A stretch of 56,495 nt of DNA from Bacteroidales bacterium UBA5382 (GCA_002409745.1 DHOU01000027.1:1159-57653); one strand, 5' to 3'. Shown: positions 1 to 8,201, counted from the first letter of the stretch. The notes: generated by a model from the sequence alone, not told the origin. Numbers and translations are program-made.

Positions 1-57
1 TGGAACTGGGAGGCAGCTAAGACAAATAGACAAGGAGATAAAGGGACAGAGGGATAA
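1..57 (+). CDS. possible 3' end of an upstream gene (partial)
   Basis: The window opens inside or just after a gene. Frame 1 reads 18 codons to a TAA at 55-57; frame 3 stops earlier at 18-20. Which frame is coding cannot be decided from so little sequence. From about position 20 the DNA is a purine-rich repeat string of GACAAGG/GGGACA units, so if frame 1 is right the protein ends in repeat-encoded residues. The same happens at the end of the gene at 51307-51987. Confidence 0.2.
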   Translation, partial: WNWEAAKTNRQGDKGTEG

Positions 58-112
58 GGAGACAAAGGGACAAGGAGACAGAGAGACAGAGAGACAAGGA
101 GATAAAGGTGAA
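20..112 (+). repeat. purine-rich GGGACAAGGAGA-type degenerate repeat
   Basis: The strand is almost pure A/G with irregular units such as GGAGATAAAGGGACAGA, GGAGACAAAGGGACA and GGAGACAGAGAGACA. It fills the gap before the gene at 113 and keeps that gene's frame open. A shorter relative, GGAGACAAGGGGACAAAGGG, lies at 51963-51982. Confidence 0.7.
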
Positions 113-616
113 ATGAAGAAAGAGGATAAACAGATAGAATTGCGGAGCGAAAAGGTGCGGAACATCATCGGGCAGATTCCTGCGGTGATGGTGCGGTGGG
201 GCACGGCGATGATCGGACTGGCATTGGCCGCGATGGTGGTTGCGGCGGCCATTATTCCTTACCGGCCGTCGGTGGATACGGTGATAACCGTCACGCAGGA
301 TGTGAGGGGAGGGTTGCACTACACGGCCGCGATACCGCAAAAAGAGCGGGCCAAGTTGCCGGAGTTTTCAGGAGTAAGTATTCGGTCATCGCCTTACGGT
401 ACGATCTTGCCGGAGTGCTTTACCATCACCGCCGTTTGCGATACGGCGGAATTGTCGGGGCGGGGAAGTGTATACCGGATAACCCTGCAACCGCAAGGCA
501 ATGTGGCTCCGAAAGTGGAATTGAAAACAGAACTTATCCTTCAGGGTAAGATTGAGATGAACAAGACCACGCTGCTGAAGTGGGTTATCGGCAAGATTCT
601 CCCTGCCGCCTCTTAA
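113..616 (+). CDS. single-pass membrane protein resembling HlyD adaptor N-terminus
   Basis: 167 residues. A polar N-terminus containing RSEKVRNIIGQIP is followed by a hydrophobic segment at about 31-50 and a periplasmic part. From memory, that motif plus membrane anchor matches the start of HlyD-family adaptors that accompany peptidase-domain ABC exporters for bacteriocin-like peptides in Bacteroidetes. Full adaptors are about 400 residues with coiled-coil and lipoyl halves; neither is visible here, so this is a short relative or an accessory subunit. The gene it would work with lies off the left edge. The start at 113 follows the purine repeat, and the frame upstream stays open to position 2, so a longer N-terminus is formally possible but would be repeat-encoded. 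The family assignment is tentative. Confidence 0.5.
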   Translation: MKKEDKQIELRSEKVRNIIGQIPAVMVRWGTAMIGLALAAMVVAAAIIPYRPSVDTVITVTQDVRGGLHYTAAIPQKERAKLPEFSGVSIRSSPYGTILPECFTITAVCDTAELSGRGSVYRITLQPQGNVAPKVELKTELILQGKIEMNKTTLLKWVIGKILPAAS

Positions 617-642
617 TAATCTCTTTCAATCTTCATCAATCT

Positions 643-1218
643 TCAAAAATCCCGGATTGCCCGGTACACTTTATAGATGGGTAGCCCCATTACATTGAAA
701 TACGAACCGTCTATTTTTTCCACGCCCACGTAGCCAATCCATTCCTGCACACCATACGCACCGGCCTTGTCCATAGGCTGATATTTCTCTACATAATAAT
801 CGATTTCTTCGTCGGTGAGTTCTCCGAAAGTCACAGATGCCGTATCGGAAAAGCTGACTTGTTTTTCTTTTGAAGTGAGACATACGCCGGTTACCACACG
901 GTGAGTGTTGCCCGTCAATTTTCGCAACATCTGTTTGGCTTCTTCTTTATCGGCAGGCTTTCCGAGCACAAAGCCTTTAAGCAGCACCACGGTATCTGCT
1001 GTAATGAGCAGTGTATCGGTATCCATTTGAGAGTAATACGCCGAGGCTTTTTTCTTTGCCAGGAACTCCGGTATTTCTTCCTGTGAGATATTCGGAGGAT
1101 AGGATTCATCAATATCCGGGAGTGTGTGAATTTCGTACGGCACATCGATGCCGGAAAGTAATTCTTTGCGCCGCGGAGAGTTGGAAGCCAAGACGATGCG
1201 GTAAGGGGTGAGGATCAT
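643..1218 (-). CDS. maf: Maf family nucleotide pyrophosphatase
   Basis: 191 residues. Maf proteins hydrolyse nucleoside triphosphates (dTTP, UTP or modified pyrimidine NTPs, depending on subfamily) to monophosphate and pyrophosphate in the cytoplasm, as house-cleaning enzymes. The N-terminal signature ASNSPRRKELL (about 11-21) and the LITADTVV segment carrying the catalytic aspartate are both present, and the length is normal. The start codon overlaps the kdsA stop by four bases (ATGA on the minus strand), so it is the downstream partner of a two-gene operon and probably translationally coupled. The subfamily (YhdE-like or YceF-like) was not resolved. Confidence 0.93.
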   Translation of the reverse strand: MILTPYRIVLASNSPRRKELLSGIDVPYEIHTLPDIDESYPPNISQEEIPEFLAKKKASAYYSQMDTDTLLITADTVVLLKGFVLGKPADKEEAKQMLRKLTGNTHRVVTGVCLTSKEKQVSFSDTASVTFGELTDEEIDYYVEKYQPMDKAGAYGVQEWIGYVGVEKIDGSYFNVMGLPIYKVYRAIRDF

Positions 1219-2009
1219 AATGCTTGACGTATCCGGACTAATTTCGATAAGAGGGATTCCAATTGCGATAGCGGCAGCATGTTTGCCCCGTCGGACTTGG
1301 CATGGAGCGGATCGGGATGGGTTTCGATAAACAGCCCGTCGGCGCCGACGGCGATGGCGGCTTTGGCGATGGTTTCGATCAGGCGGGGCTGTCCGCCGGT
1401 TACGCCTGACGATTGATTGGGTTGTTGCAAACTATGCGTCACGTCCATTACGACCGGAAACCCGAATTGTTGCATGGCCGGAATGGAGCGGAAGTCCACC
1501 ACCAGGTCGCCGTAACCGAACGTTGTTCCCCGTTCCGTCAGCAAAACATTCTCATTGCCGCTGTCGGTTATTTTTTGTGCGGCAAAACGCATCGCTTCCG
1601 CCGATAGAAACTGTCCCTTCTTAATGTTGACGACTTTTCCGGTTTTAGCTGCTGCAATCAACAAATCGGTTTGACGGCACAGGAAGGCCGGTATCTGCAA
1701 CACATCTACATATTCGGCCGCCAAGGCGGCTTCGTGCGCTTCATGGATATCGGTCACCGTAGGAATGCCGAAAGTCTTTCCTACCTTTTGTAAGATCTTC
1801 AGCGCTTTCTCATCGCCAATGCCGGTAAACGAATCCACTCGCGAGCGGTTGGCTTTGCGATAGGATCCTTTAAAGACATAAGGAATGTTCCACTTTTGCG
1901 TGATCGCGACGATTTGTTCCGCTATTCTCAGCGCCATCTCTTCATCTTCGATGACGCAGGGGCCGGCAAGCAGAAAGAAAGGCCCTGCCTTGAAAAAAGA
2001 AAGATTCAT
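1215..2009 (-). CDS. kdsA: 3-deoxy-8-phosphooctulonate synthase
   Basis: 264 residues. KdsA condenses phosphoenolpyruvate with arabinose 5-phosphate to give Kdo-8-phosphate, a precursor of the LPS inner core. The family landmarks are visible: FLLAGPCVIEDEEMAL near the N-terminus, FKGSYRKANRS, and LTERGTTFGYGDLVVDFRS in the middle. The reading frame stays open 58 codons further upstream, but the conserved start MNLSFFKAGPFFLLAGP fits the family length, and the extension runs through the promoter and into comB on the other strand. A -7-like TATCTTTC lies at 2040-2033. KdsC (the phosphatase) is not adjacent. It forms an operon with maf. Confidence 0.95.
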   Translation of the reverse strand: MNLSFFKAGPFFLLAGPCVIEDEEMALRIAEQIVAITQKWNIPYVFKGSYRKANRSRVDSFTGIGDEKALKILQKVGKTFGIPTVTDIHEAHEAALAAEYVDVLQIPAFLCRQTDLLIAAAKTGKVVNIKKGQFLSAEAMRFAAQKITDSGNENVLLTERGTTFGYGDLVVDFRSIPAMQQFGFPVVMDVTHSLQQPNQSSGVTGGQPRLIETIAKAAIAVGADGLFIETHPDPLHAKSDGANMLPLSQLESLLSKLVRIRQAL

Positions 2010-2032
2010 GTTTCGTTTGTTTAAATCGAGCC

Positions 2033-2040
2033 GAAAGATA
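2033..2040 (-). promoter_or_regulatory. kdsA-maf promoter, -7 box
   Basis: Minus-strand TATCTTTC fits the Bacteroidetes -7 consensus TAnnTTTG except at the last base, 23 bp before the chosen kdsA start. No clear -33 TTG was seen. Confidence 0.45.
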
Positions 2041-2089
2041 CGAAAAAAACATTTTATTTTACTACATTCGCCCGCAAAACGTATGGTAT

Positions 2090-2803
2090 ATGGAACTCGA
2101 AGTGTGTCTTTCGCCGGCTTTATATCCGGCTTATCGTCAAGAAAACGACAGGGTGATAGTGGTGGATGTTTTCCGGGCGACAACCACTATTTGTGCCGCA
2201 TTTGCCAATGGTGCGCGCGCTATTATTCCCGTTGCCGGTATACAAGATGCCGAACGGTATAAAGCGCAAGGTTTTCCGGTCGGGGCCGAACGGAATGCCC
2301 GTAAATGCGATTTTGCCGATTTCGGGAATTCGCCTTTTGATGTGACTGCGGAAAAAGTCGGCGGCAAAACCATTGTTTTTACTACTACCAACGGGACACA
2401 AGCCGTAGAGGCGGCAAAAGATTCCGCTTATTTGCTTATCGGGGCTTTCTCGAATATCGATGTGTTGATGGAGAAATCGATTGATCTTGGCGGGCGAGTT
2501 GTTATTCTCTGTGCCGGATGGAACAATCGGATAAATATAGAAGATACGCTTTTTGCCGGGGCTTTTGCCGAAAAGTTCATTCAAAAAGCGGTTGTCCGCC
2601 GCCTTCCCGATTCCGTGCGTATCGCCCTGCATCTATGGGAAAAGGCGAAAGCCGATCCGTTGGAATTTGTAAAACAAACGGAGCATTATCAGCGTCTCAT
2701 TGCCAATCATGCGGAAACCGATGCTCCTTTTTGTTTGCAACACGATACGTGTCCGGTTGTGCCATATTACGACAAAGAGAAAGGATGGTTATCGGTTTCC
2801 TGA
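2090..2803 (+). CDS. comB: 2-phosphosulfolactate phosphatase family protein (ComB)
   Basis: 237 residues. ComB dephosphorylates 2-phosphosulfolactate to sulfolactate, known from coenzyme M synthesis in archaea; bacterial homologues are common and their role is mostly untested. Visible family features are VVDVFRATTT (about 24-33), VGAERNARKCDF, and TTTNGTQAVEAA in the middle. Length is typical. It is divergent from kdsA with an 80-bp shared gap, and the gene on its other side points away, so it is transcribed alone. No comA or comC homologue is nearby. The ATG at 2083 is out of frame. A weak -7-like TACATTCG lies at 2063-2070. Confidence 0.88.
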   Translation: MELEVCLSPALYPAYRQENDRVIVVDVFRATTTICAAFANGARAIIPVAGIQDAERYKAQGFPVGAERNARKCDFADFGNSPFDVTAEKVGGKTIVFTTTNGTQAVEAAKDSAYLLIGAFSNIDVLMEKSIDLGGRVVILCAGWNNRINIEDTLFAGAFAEKFIQKAVVRRLPDSVRIALHLWEKAKADPLEFVKQTEHYQRLIANHAETDAPFCLQHDTCPVVPYYDKEKGWLSVS

Positions 2804-2960
2804 AGTGATTTCCTTATAAAAAAACAGTTTAGTAGTGGATGGGTCGACATTTACGATTAAAATACCCACAGCCGAACCTATACGATGAAAGCGGCACGGA
2901 GACCAGAGAGAGGTGATAAAGGTATCGATCAATCGGGTGTCGTTTTTTAGGCGATCCGTT

Positions 2961-3365
2961 TCAATTCTCAAAATCGAACTCTTCGAAATCGAATGTATCC
3001 GTGAATTGCTCCAATTCCCGGCGATCTTTCTTGGTCGGCCGGCCGGTACCGCGTTGTCGATCCACAAAGCCGTTGATTTTATTTAATTCGAGAATTTCGT
3101 ATTGATCCGGGGGAGTGACATTTTCCATGAATTGCGGAACCAACTTCGCGCCCATGCGCTTATCCGACAGGTAGAGGACTTTGAATGAGAACGTTACAGG
3201 AGGTTTTCGCACTTGGATGATTTCCCCTACGCGAATCATTCGCGAGGGTTTCACGGTTACATCCTGTATCATAACCCGTCCTTTTTTGCAAGAATCGGCT
3301 GCAATGGTGCGGGTTTTGAAGATTCTTACCGCCCATAACCATTTGTCAATTCGAACGTCTTCCAT
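2961..3365 (-). CDS. S4-domain RNA-binding protein (Hsp15/HslR-like)
   Basis: 134 residues. An S4 domain occupies about residues 1-60, starting MEDVRIDKWLWAVRIFKTR and including the usual SCKKGRVMI and VGEIIQV strands; a basic TGRPTKKDRRELEQF patch and an acidic tail follow. Hsp15-type proteins bind 50S subunits carrying a stuck nascent chain. It is the last gene of a minus-strand group, rplY-pth-S4, which ties it to ribosome function. The gap to pth is 35 bp. Confidence 0.88.
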   Translation of the reverse strand: MEDVRIDKWLWAVRIFKTRTIAADSCKKGRVMIQDVTVKPSRMIRVGEIIQVRKPPVTFSFKVLYLSDKRMGAKLVPQFMENVTPPDQYEILELNKINGFVDRQRGTGRPTKKDRRELEQFTDTFDFEEFDFEN

Positions 3366-3400
3366 AATTGATGCTCTCCATAAAGCAGGTTTTAGCCATC

Positions 3401-3961
3401 TTATTTGTTATTATACTGATTCATGGTGATATTTACCCCGGCAAGGCAAAAACTACGAATCATATCCGAAGCGGTTTCCATCCGTTCGGGGAGAAGGAGT
3501 TTCTCTTCGCCCGAAAAATCGCTTAATACATAATCGATCTGCATTCCCCGGGGAAAATCATTGCCAATACCGAAACGTAGCCGTGCATATTGCTGTCCAA
3601 TGAGTTCTTGAATGTTTTTCAGTCCGTTATGCCCGGCATCGCTCCCCTTGGACTTGAGTCGCAACGTTCCGAAAGGAAGCGATAGATCATCTACCACAAC
3701 GAGTAACTGTTCATTCTCGATTTTTTCTTTTTGCAACCAATAGCGGACGGCATTGCCGCTGAGATTCATAAAAGTCGACGGTTTGAGAAGGATAAGCGAT
3801 TTGTTTTTCAGCCGCATCTCGGCCACAAAACCATATCGCTTATCCTCAAAAACAGCATTGGACGCCCTTGCAAAAGCGTCCAACACCATAAATCCTATAT
3901 TGTGGCGGGTATTCTCGTACTCTCGTCCGATATTGCCCAATCCGACAATCAAGTATTTCAT
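3401..3961 (-). CDS. pth: peptidyl-tRNA hydrolase
   Basis: 186 residues. Pth cleaves peptidyl-tRNAs released from stalled ribosomes, recycling tRNA. The catalytic set is in place: N10, H20 (in NTRHNIGF), N66 (in PSTFMN), the D91-D92 pair where the E. coli aspartate lies, and H111-N112 (in SDAGHNGLK). Length matches the family. It sits 24 bp downstream of rplY on the same strand, a usual pairing in bacteria, and is followed by the S4 protein. Confidence 0.97.
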   Translation of the reverse strand: MKYLIVGLGNIGREYENTRHNIGFMVLDAFARASNAVFEDKRYGFVAEMRLKNKSLILLKPSTFMNLSGNAVRYWLQKEKIENEQLLVVVDDLSLPFGTLRLKSKGSDAGHNGLKNIQELIGQQYARLRFGIGNDFPRGMQIDYVLSDFSGEEKLLLPERMETASDMIRSFCLAGVNITMNQYNNK

Positions 3962-3985
3962 TTATTCGTTTCCTGTATGCTGTTT

Positions 3986-4597
3986 TTATTTTGCTGCTTC
4001 GGGTGCTTTTGCTGTTTCGGTTGTTGGTGTTGCAGCAGCTCCTCTTGCGGCACGGGTCAGTTGAACGCGGCATATAACGGCATTCTTTGCATTCAGCAGT
4101 TCCAATCCCTCATAATGAAGGTCTCCGACTTGAATGGTTTTGCCTAATTCCAGCTTTTCGACATTGATCTGCAATTCTTGAGGTAATTTAGCCGGAAGGG
4201 CTTTTACTTTCAGTTTACGGATGTCTAACGAAAGTTTACCACCGGCTTTCACGCCCGCGGCTAATCCGACTAAACGAACCGGTATATCAATAACAATAGG
4301 AGCATTGTCGAAGATATGCAGAAAATCCATGTGAAGAATCGTGTCTTTTACCGGATGAAACTGGATGTCTTTTACAATTGCGTGAATGGTTTTATCACCC
4401 AAGTTTAAGTTGACCAAAAATACTTCAGGGGTATAAATCAAATCGCGAACGTTTCTTGTTTCTACGACAAAATTTACATTTTCCCCTTCATGTCCTCCAT
4501 AAACGACACAGGGGATAAGACCTTGCTTACGAAATGTCGAAGCCGCTTTTTTTCCGAAACCTTGTCTGATTTCGCCTTTTAATTCAAATGTTTTCAT
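3986..4597 (-). CDS. rplY: 50S ribosomal protein L25 / general stress protein Ctc
   Basis: 203 residues, the long CTC form: an N-terminal L25 domain (about 1-90, with IRQGFGKKAASTFRKQG and IPCVVYGG) that binds 5S rRNA, then a C-terminal beta domain (about 95-180), and an Ala/Thr-rich tail, TPTTETAKAPEAAK. First gene of the rplY-pth-S4 operon, with an excellent promoter at 4709-4679 and a leader of about 75 nt. Confidence 0.96.
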   Translation of the reverse strand: MKTFELKGEIRQGFGKKAASTFRKQGLIPCVVYGGHEGENVNFVVETRNVRDLIYTPEVFLVNLNLGDKTIHAIVKDIQFHPVKDTILHMDFLHIFDNAPIVIDIPVRLVGLAAGVKAGGKLSLDIRKLKVKALPAKLPQELQINVEKLELGKTIQVGDLHYEGLELLNAKNAVICRVQLTRAARGAAATPTTETAKAPEAAK

Positions 4598-4678
4598 TTT
4601 TAATCTTGTTGTTTGTGTTACTCAAAATAAAGCTCTTTCTTTATTTCCCATCACACGGGAGCTTCTAAAAAAGCCGGG

Positions 4679-4709
4679 CAAAGGTAGTGATTATCTTTTT
4701 ATTCCGCAA
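4679..4709 (-). promoter_or_regulatory. rplY-pth operon promoter (-33/-7)
   Basis: On the minus strand, TTG at 4709-4707 is separated by 20 bp from TACCTTTG at 4686-4679, an exact fit to the Bacteroidetes consensus. The roughly 75-nt leader can fold: AAATAAAG and CTTTATTT near 4627-4650 are complementary. Confidence 0.75.
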
Positions 4710-4732
4710 GCATTTGTTCCTTCTTTTTGAGT

Positions 4733-4767
4733 AACCGGGAGTATCGCTCCGAGCGATATCCCCGGTT
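4733..4767. repeat. palindromic element, copy 1 (GAGTATCGCT core)
   Basis: AACCGG, a core of GAGTATCGCTC facing CGAGCGATATCC, then CCGGTT: a nearly perfect 35-bp palindrome between the divergent rplY and nusB promoters. No T-run follows on either strand, so it is not an ordinary terminator. A second copy with the same core but different, still complementary outer stems lies at 52072-52110. Confidence 0.7.
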
Positions 4768-4838
4768 GGGGTTATCCTTTTATATCGTAGTTTATATCGC
4801 AGTAAAGGCATTTGTTGACAAACGTTTCGTGCATTTCA

Positions 4839-4869
4839 TTGGTATATTCCGAAAATTTGTCTACTTTTG
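4839..4869 (+). promoter_or_regulatory. nusB operon promoter (-33/-7)
   Basis: TTG at 4839-4841, a 20-bp spacer, and TACTTTTG at 4862-4869, an exact match to the consensus. It lies 26 bp before the chosen nusB start, which argues against the longer reading frame starting at 4727. Confidence 0.75.
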
Positions 4870-4894
4870 TAACTTTAAAAAGTTCATTTCAACA

Positions 4895-5821
4895 ATGATA
4901 AATAGAAACTTAATTCGTATAAGAATAGTCCAAATTATCTATTCGTGGTATCAAAATACGAATAAAGATTTGCTGAAAGCAGAAAAAAACCTTTTGTTCG
5001 CGCTGCAAAAGTCTTATGATCTTTATTATTATCTCTTGCTCTTGATGGTCGAGCTCACCCTTCTTTATGAAAACAGAGTCGAGACTAAACGGAACAAGTT
5101 TCTTCCTTCGGAGGAAGATTTGAATCCCAATACTCATCTGATAAATAATAAGTTTATTTCCCAACTTCGGGACAATCAACAGTTCAATGATTATTTGGGC
5201 GAGCGTCCCATGTCGTGGAATGAGCATGATGTATTTGTGAAAAATATGCTCGACGAGATCTTGGCTTCAGATACGTATCAAAAATATGCCGCATTGGATC
5301 ATCCGGATTATGATGATGATAAAGAGTTTTGGCGAAAAGTCTTCAAACAATTCATTTATATGAATGAGGCGTTGGACGATCTGCTCGAAGATGAATGCAT
5401 TTATTGGAATGACGGGATCGATATCATACAGACATTTGTGTTGAAAACGATTAAAAAGTTTTCGGAAGAAAACGGCTCGAAGCAATCGCTATTACCGATG
5501 TTTAAAGATGAGGGCGATAAGAAATACGCGCTGGAGCTATTGAATGATGCGATTCACAATGAAGACAAGTATCGCGCGCTCATCCAAAAGACCACGGATA
5601 AGTGGGATTTTGACCGCATTGCCTTTATGGATATGATTATTATGCAGGTAGCCCTTGCCGAAATCTTTACATTCGAATCGATCCCGGCAAGTGTTTCACT
5701 CAACGAATATATTGAAATTGCGAAATTCTACAGCACCCCCAAAAGCAGTACGTTTATTAATGGAATTTTGGATGCTGTTGTCAAAGAGATCAGAACGGAA
5801 AATAGTATCGTAAAAATTTAA
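4895..5821 (+). CDS. nusB: transcription antitermination factor NusB
   Basis: 308 residues, the long Bacteroidetes version of NusB (about 140 residues elsewhere). NusB with NusE (S10) binds boxA RNA and helps read through rRNA operons. The N-terminus MINRNLIRIRIVQIIYSWYQ and the C-terminal WDFDRIAFMDMIIMQVALAEI plus SVSLNEYIEIAKFYSTPKSSTFINGILD carry the conserved helices; a long helical insert with acidic stretches separates them. I chose the ATG at 4895 because the promoter at 4839-4869 lies inside the longer frame. First gene of nusB-yajC-ybbR-coaE, 26 bp before yajC. Confidence 0.94.
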   Translation: MINRNLIRIRIVQIIYSWYQNTNKDLLKAEKNLLFALQKSYDLYYYLLLLMVELTLLYENRVETKRNKFLPSEEDLNPNTHLINNKFISQLRDNQQFNDYLGERPMSWNEHDVFVKNMLDEILASDTYQKYAALDHPDYDDDKEFWRKVFKQFIYMNEALDDLLEDECIYWNDGIDIIQTFVLKTIKKFSEENGSKQSLLPMFKDEGDKKYALELLNDAIHNEDKYRALIQKTTDKWDFDRIAFMDMIIMQVALAEIFTFESIPASVSLNEYIEIAKFYSTPKSSTFINGILDAVVKEIRTENSIVKI

Positions 5822-5847
5822 TTCAAACAATTTAAAACGGTTATTCT

Positions 5848-6162
5848 ATGAATATTTTATTACAAGCGGCCGGAGGTGCCGGCGGAGGAATGGGCGCTTC
5901 CCTTATTATGATGGTTGCCATTATCGCCATCTTCTATTTTTTCATGATTCGTCCCCAACAGAAAAAGCAAAAAGAAGTTGAGAAGGCTCGTAATGCCATC
6001 AATGTAGGCGACAAGGTGGTTAGCGCCGGAGGAATACACGGACGGGTAAAAGAAGTCGGCGACACTTGGTTTTTAGTAGAGGTAGCCGATGGCGTTAAGA
6101 TGAAATTCGAAAAATCATCCGTCTATGCAGCGCCGTCGAATACAAAACCGAACGAAAAATAA
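5848..6162 (+). CDS. yajC: preprotein translocase subunit YajC
   Basis: 104 residues. YajC is a small inner-membrane partner of SecDF-YidC. A glycine-rich N-terminus is followed by one transmembrane helix (about 19-37), then FFMIRPQQKKQKEVEKARNA, the family signature, and the cytoplasmic KVVSAGGIHGRVKEV domain. It lies in the nusB-coaE operon, which is its standard neighbourhood in Bacteroidetes. Confidence 0.96.
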   Translation: MNILLQAAGGAGGGMGASLIMMVAIIAIFYFFMIRPQQKKQKEVEKARNAINVGDKVVSAGGIHGRVKEVGDTWFLVEVADGVKMKFEKSSVYAAPSNTKPNEK

Positions 6163-6180
6163 TAAAGGGTTGCGTATTGT

Positions 6181-7164
6181 ATGAACTTGGCATCAACCAT
6201 AAGGAAATGGAGACCGAGATTGAGAACGTATTTTTCCAACTTCCCTTGGAAAAATCTGTTCACTTTCTTGTTTTTTGTTCTATTGTCTTTTATCTTTTGG
6301 TTGATGTTCTTTTTTCAACGCGATATAGACGGGACGTATCGGATTCCCTTAAAATATACCCATATTGCCGATAATGAGATTTTCGACAGCCCCCTTCCCG
6401 AATTTCTGGAGATACGGGTATCGGGCAAAGGGTCGGAAATGTTTCGATTGGATCTTTCTAAAAGAGATTCCCTTGAAGTTAATGTTGAGGAATATAAACA
6501 AGACGGCATCGTCACATTACAGGGCAATCAATACATACAACTCATCGGGTCGCGGTTGCCCGGAAACGTTCAATTGCGGGGATATTCCCCGGCGAATATT
6601 TCATTGGTAACTTCCAAATTGCAAAATAAAAAGCTTTCCGTCGTCTTTGATGGGGAAATTACCACGAGCCGGGCAAACCTGGTGGCCGATACCGCGACAT
6701 TTGTACCGCCTACCGTAACGGCTTATGGCGCTCAACGCGATTTGGATGAATTAACCGCCGCCATCACCGAATATACGGTTTTCGACAGAATTAAGGCTAC
6801 GTCGCAGCTTTCGATAAAAATAAAGCCGGTCACCGGTGTGAAGTTTGTCCCCGATGCCGTGGAGATTTATATTCCCGTCAAAGAATATACGGAACGCACC
6901 ATTGAAATCCCTATCACGTGCCGCAATCTTCCTCAAGATCGGGATGTGAAGTTCTTTCCTTCCCGAGCAAGCATCTCTTTTTCGGTCACGTTGGACGAAT
7001 ATAAGAACATTACCCCTGAGGACTTTCAAATTCAACTCGATTACCGCCAGTTTCACTCGAATGAGAATGGAAGAGTCGAGTTGGAGCTGACCAAAAGTCC
7101 GTCTTCGATTGTCAATACGCGCATTTCTCCCTCTTCCGTAGAATTTCTTTTTGAAGACAGATAA
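6181..7164 (+). CDS. YbbR-like domain protein (CdaR-related)
   Basis: 327 residues. After a short basic cytoplasmic end, one membrane helix (about 26-46) anchors a large extracytoplasmic region of predicted beta structure with repeated YbbR-type units (for example VTAYGAQRDLDELTAAITEY). In Firmicutes YbbR/CdaR regulates the c-di-AMP cyclase next to it; here there is no cyclase, and the protein instead sits between yajC and coaE, as is usual in Bacteroidetes. Its function in this phylum is unknown. It lies 18 bp after yajC and 15 bp before coaE. Confidence 0.85.
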   Translation: MNLASTIRKWRPRLRTYFSNFPWKNLFTFLFFVLLSFIFWLMFFFQRDIDGTYRIPLKYTHIADNEIFDSPLPEFLEIRVSGKGSEMFRLDLSKRDSLEVNVEEYKQDGIVTLQGNQYIQLIGSRLPGNVQLRGYSPANISLVTSKLQNKKLSVVFDGEITTSRANLVADTATFVPPTVTAYGAQRDLDELTAAITEYTVFDRIKATSQLSIKIKPVTGVKFVPDAVEIYIPVKEYTERTIEIPITCRNLPQDRDVKFFPSRASISFSVTLDEYKNITPEDFQIQLDYRQFHSNENGRVELELTKSPSSIVNTRISPSSVEFLFEDR

Positions 7165-7179
7165 TCATATTTCAAGGTC

Positions 7180-7776
7180 ATGCTGAAAATAGGGATAACC
7201 GGAGGTATCGGAAGCGGTAAATCGATTGTAAGCGAGATTTTACGGCTTTATAATATCCCGGTCTTTGATGCCGATACGGAGGCTAAGAAACTGAACGACC
7301 GTTCACCGGTTATTCGCGAAAAGTTAATCGCCTGTTTTGGAAAAGAAGTGTATGACGAGAACGGGAAATTGAATCGAAAAAGATTTGCGGAAATCATATT
7401 TAAAAATCCCGATTATCTTCGTAAAGCGAATTCCATTATCCATCCGGAAGTAGCGAAAGCATTTTCTTTATGGGCCGAACAGCGGAATCAATATCCGATT
7501 GTGGCAATCGAAGCGGCGCTTCTTTTTGAGGCGAATTTTCAAGAGTATGTCGATAAGGTGATCGCTGTTTATTCTCCCGAAGCGCTTCGTATAGCGAGAA
7601 TCCTCTCCCGCGACAATACGCAAGAGTCGGAAGTCCGTAAGCGCATGGAAGGACAACTGCCGGAAGACGACAAACGGAGACGAGCGGACTTTATCGTCTA
7701 TAACGATCCGTCGCATTCGCTTTTGCAACAAATTTCCGATATTTTTGCGCACCTTTGTCCGCTCGGGGCATTTTAA
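7180..7776 (+). CDS. coaE: dephospho-CoA kinase
   Basis: 198 residues. CoaE phosphorylates the ribose 3'-hydroxyl of dephospho-CoA, the last step of coenzyme A synthesis. Walker A is GGIGSGKS at 9-16. The substrate motif PVFDADTEAKKLND and the lid-proximal HPEV and EAALLFEANF segments are present. Last gene of the nusB operon; about 120 bp of non-coding DNA with a new promoter follows. Confidence 0.96.
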   Translation: MLKIGITGGIGSGKSIVSEILRLYNIPVFDADTEAKKLNDRSPVIREKLIACFGKEVYDENGKLNRKRFAEIIFKNPDYLRKANSIIHPEVAKAFSLWAEQRNQYPIVAIEAALLFEANFQEYVDKVIAVYSPEALRIARILSRDNTQESEVRKRMEGQLPEDDKRRRADFIVYNDPSHSLLQQISDIFAHLCPLGAF

Positions 7777-7832
7777 AAGCACTGGTTTGTTTGCGTATTT
7801 TAACTTTTACGTAAAGATTTTTTTTGTATGCA

Positions 7833-7863
7833 TTGCTGTTGTAAAAATATAACTCTATCTTTG
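7833..7863 (+). promoter_or_regulatory. promoter of the winged-helix gene
   Basis: TTG at 7833-7835, 20-bp spacer, exact TATCTTTG at 7856-7863, with about 35 bp to the start codon. Confidence 0.75.
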
Positions 7864-7898
7864 TAGCCGTAACAGGTTATTTTTAAAAATCAGAAGAA

Positions 7899-8096
7899 AT
7901 GATTGAAAAGATTGGAACAAATGCCGGAAAAGTTTGGACTCAATTGGATGAAGTTGGCCGGCAGAATATTAAGGATGTCAAAAAAACGACAAAATTGACG
8001 GACAAAGATCTCTATGCAGCCATCGGTTGGTTGGCAAGAGAAGGTAAAATCTTCGTGGAAGAAGTGGAAAAAGACGTATTTATTTCGTTGAAATAA
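7899..8096 (+). CDS. small winged helix-turn-helix protein (DUF2582 type)
   Basis: 65 residues. The sequence MIEKIGTNAGKVWTQLDE, the KKTTKLTDKDLYAAIGWLARE recognition region and the wing GKIFVEEVEKDVFISL fit the small winged-helix family PF10771 found in Bacteroidetes and some archaea. DNA binding is inferred from the fold; targets are unknown. It has its own promoter and terminator, so it is a single-gene unit. Confidence 0.85.
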   Translation: MIEKIGTNAGKVWTQLDEVGRQNIKDVKKTTKLTDKDLYAAIGWLAREGKIFVEEVEKDVFISLK

Positions 8097-8131
8097 AGCA
8101 TTCTTCATCGTTTAGTAAAAAAGAAATTATT

Positions 8132-8160
8132 AAAAAGCTGCTCTGAGCAGCTTTTTTTCT
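8132..8160 (+). terminator. rho-independent terminator
   Basis: AAAAAGCTGCT, loop CTG, AGCAGCTTTTT, then more T's. It closes the winged-helix gene. Confidence 0.88.
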
Positions 8161-8165
8161 GTTTT

Positions 8166-8201
8166 TTTGTCATTAAAATCACTTTATATCTATTATCTTT
8201 G
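8166..8201 (+). promoter_or_regulatory. promoter of the FAD/Fe-S oxidoreductase gene
   Basis: Exact -7 TATCTTTG at 8194-8201. The nearest TTTG, at 8166-8169, gives a 24-bp spacer, a little long, so the -33 is less certain. Confidence 0.6.

Noticed and set aside
2010..2183. 58-codon N-terminal extension of KdsA
   Set aside because: It crosses the -7 box and part of comB; the family starts at MNLSFFKAGP.
4733..4767. rho-independent terminator
   Set aside because: No T-run on either side, and it lies between divergent promoters where neither transcript would need one.
4727..4894. 56-codon N-terminal extension of NusB
   Set aside because: The extension contains the palindrome and an exact promoter; the NusB domain starts at MINRN.
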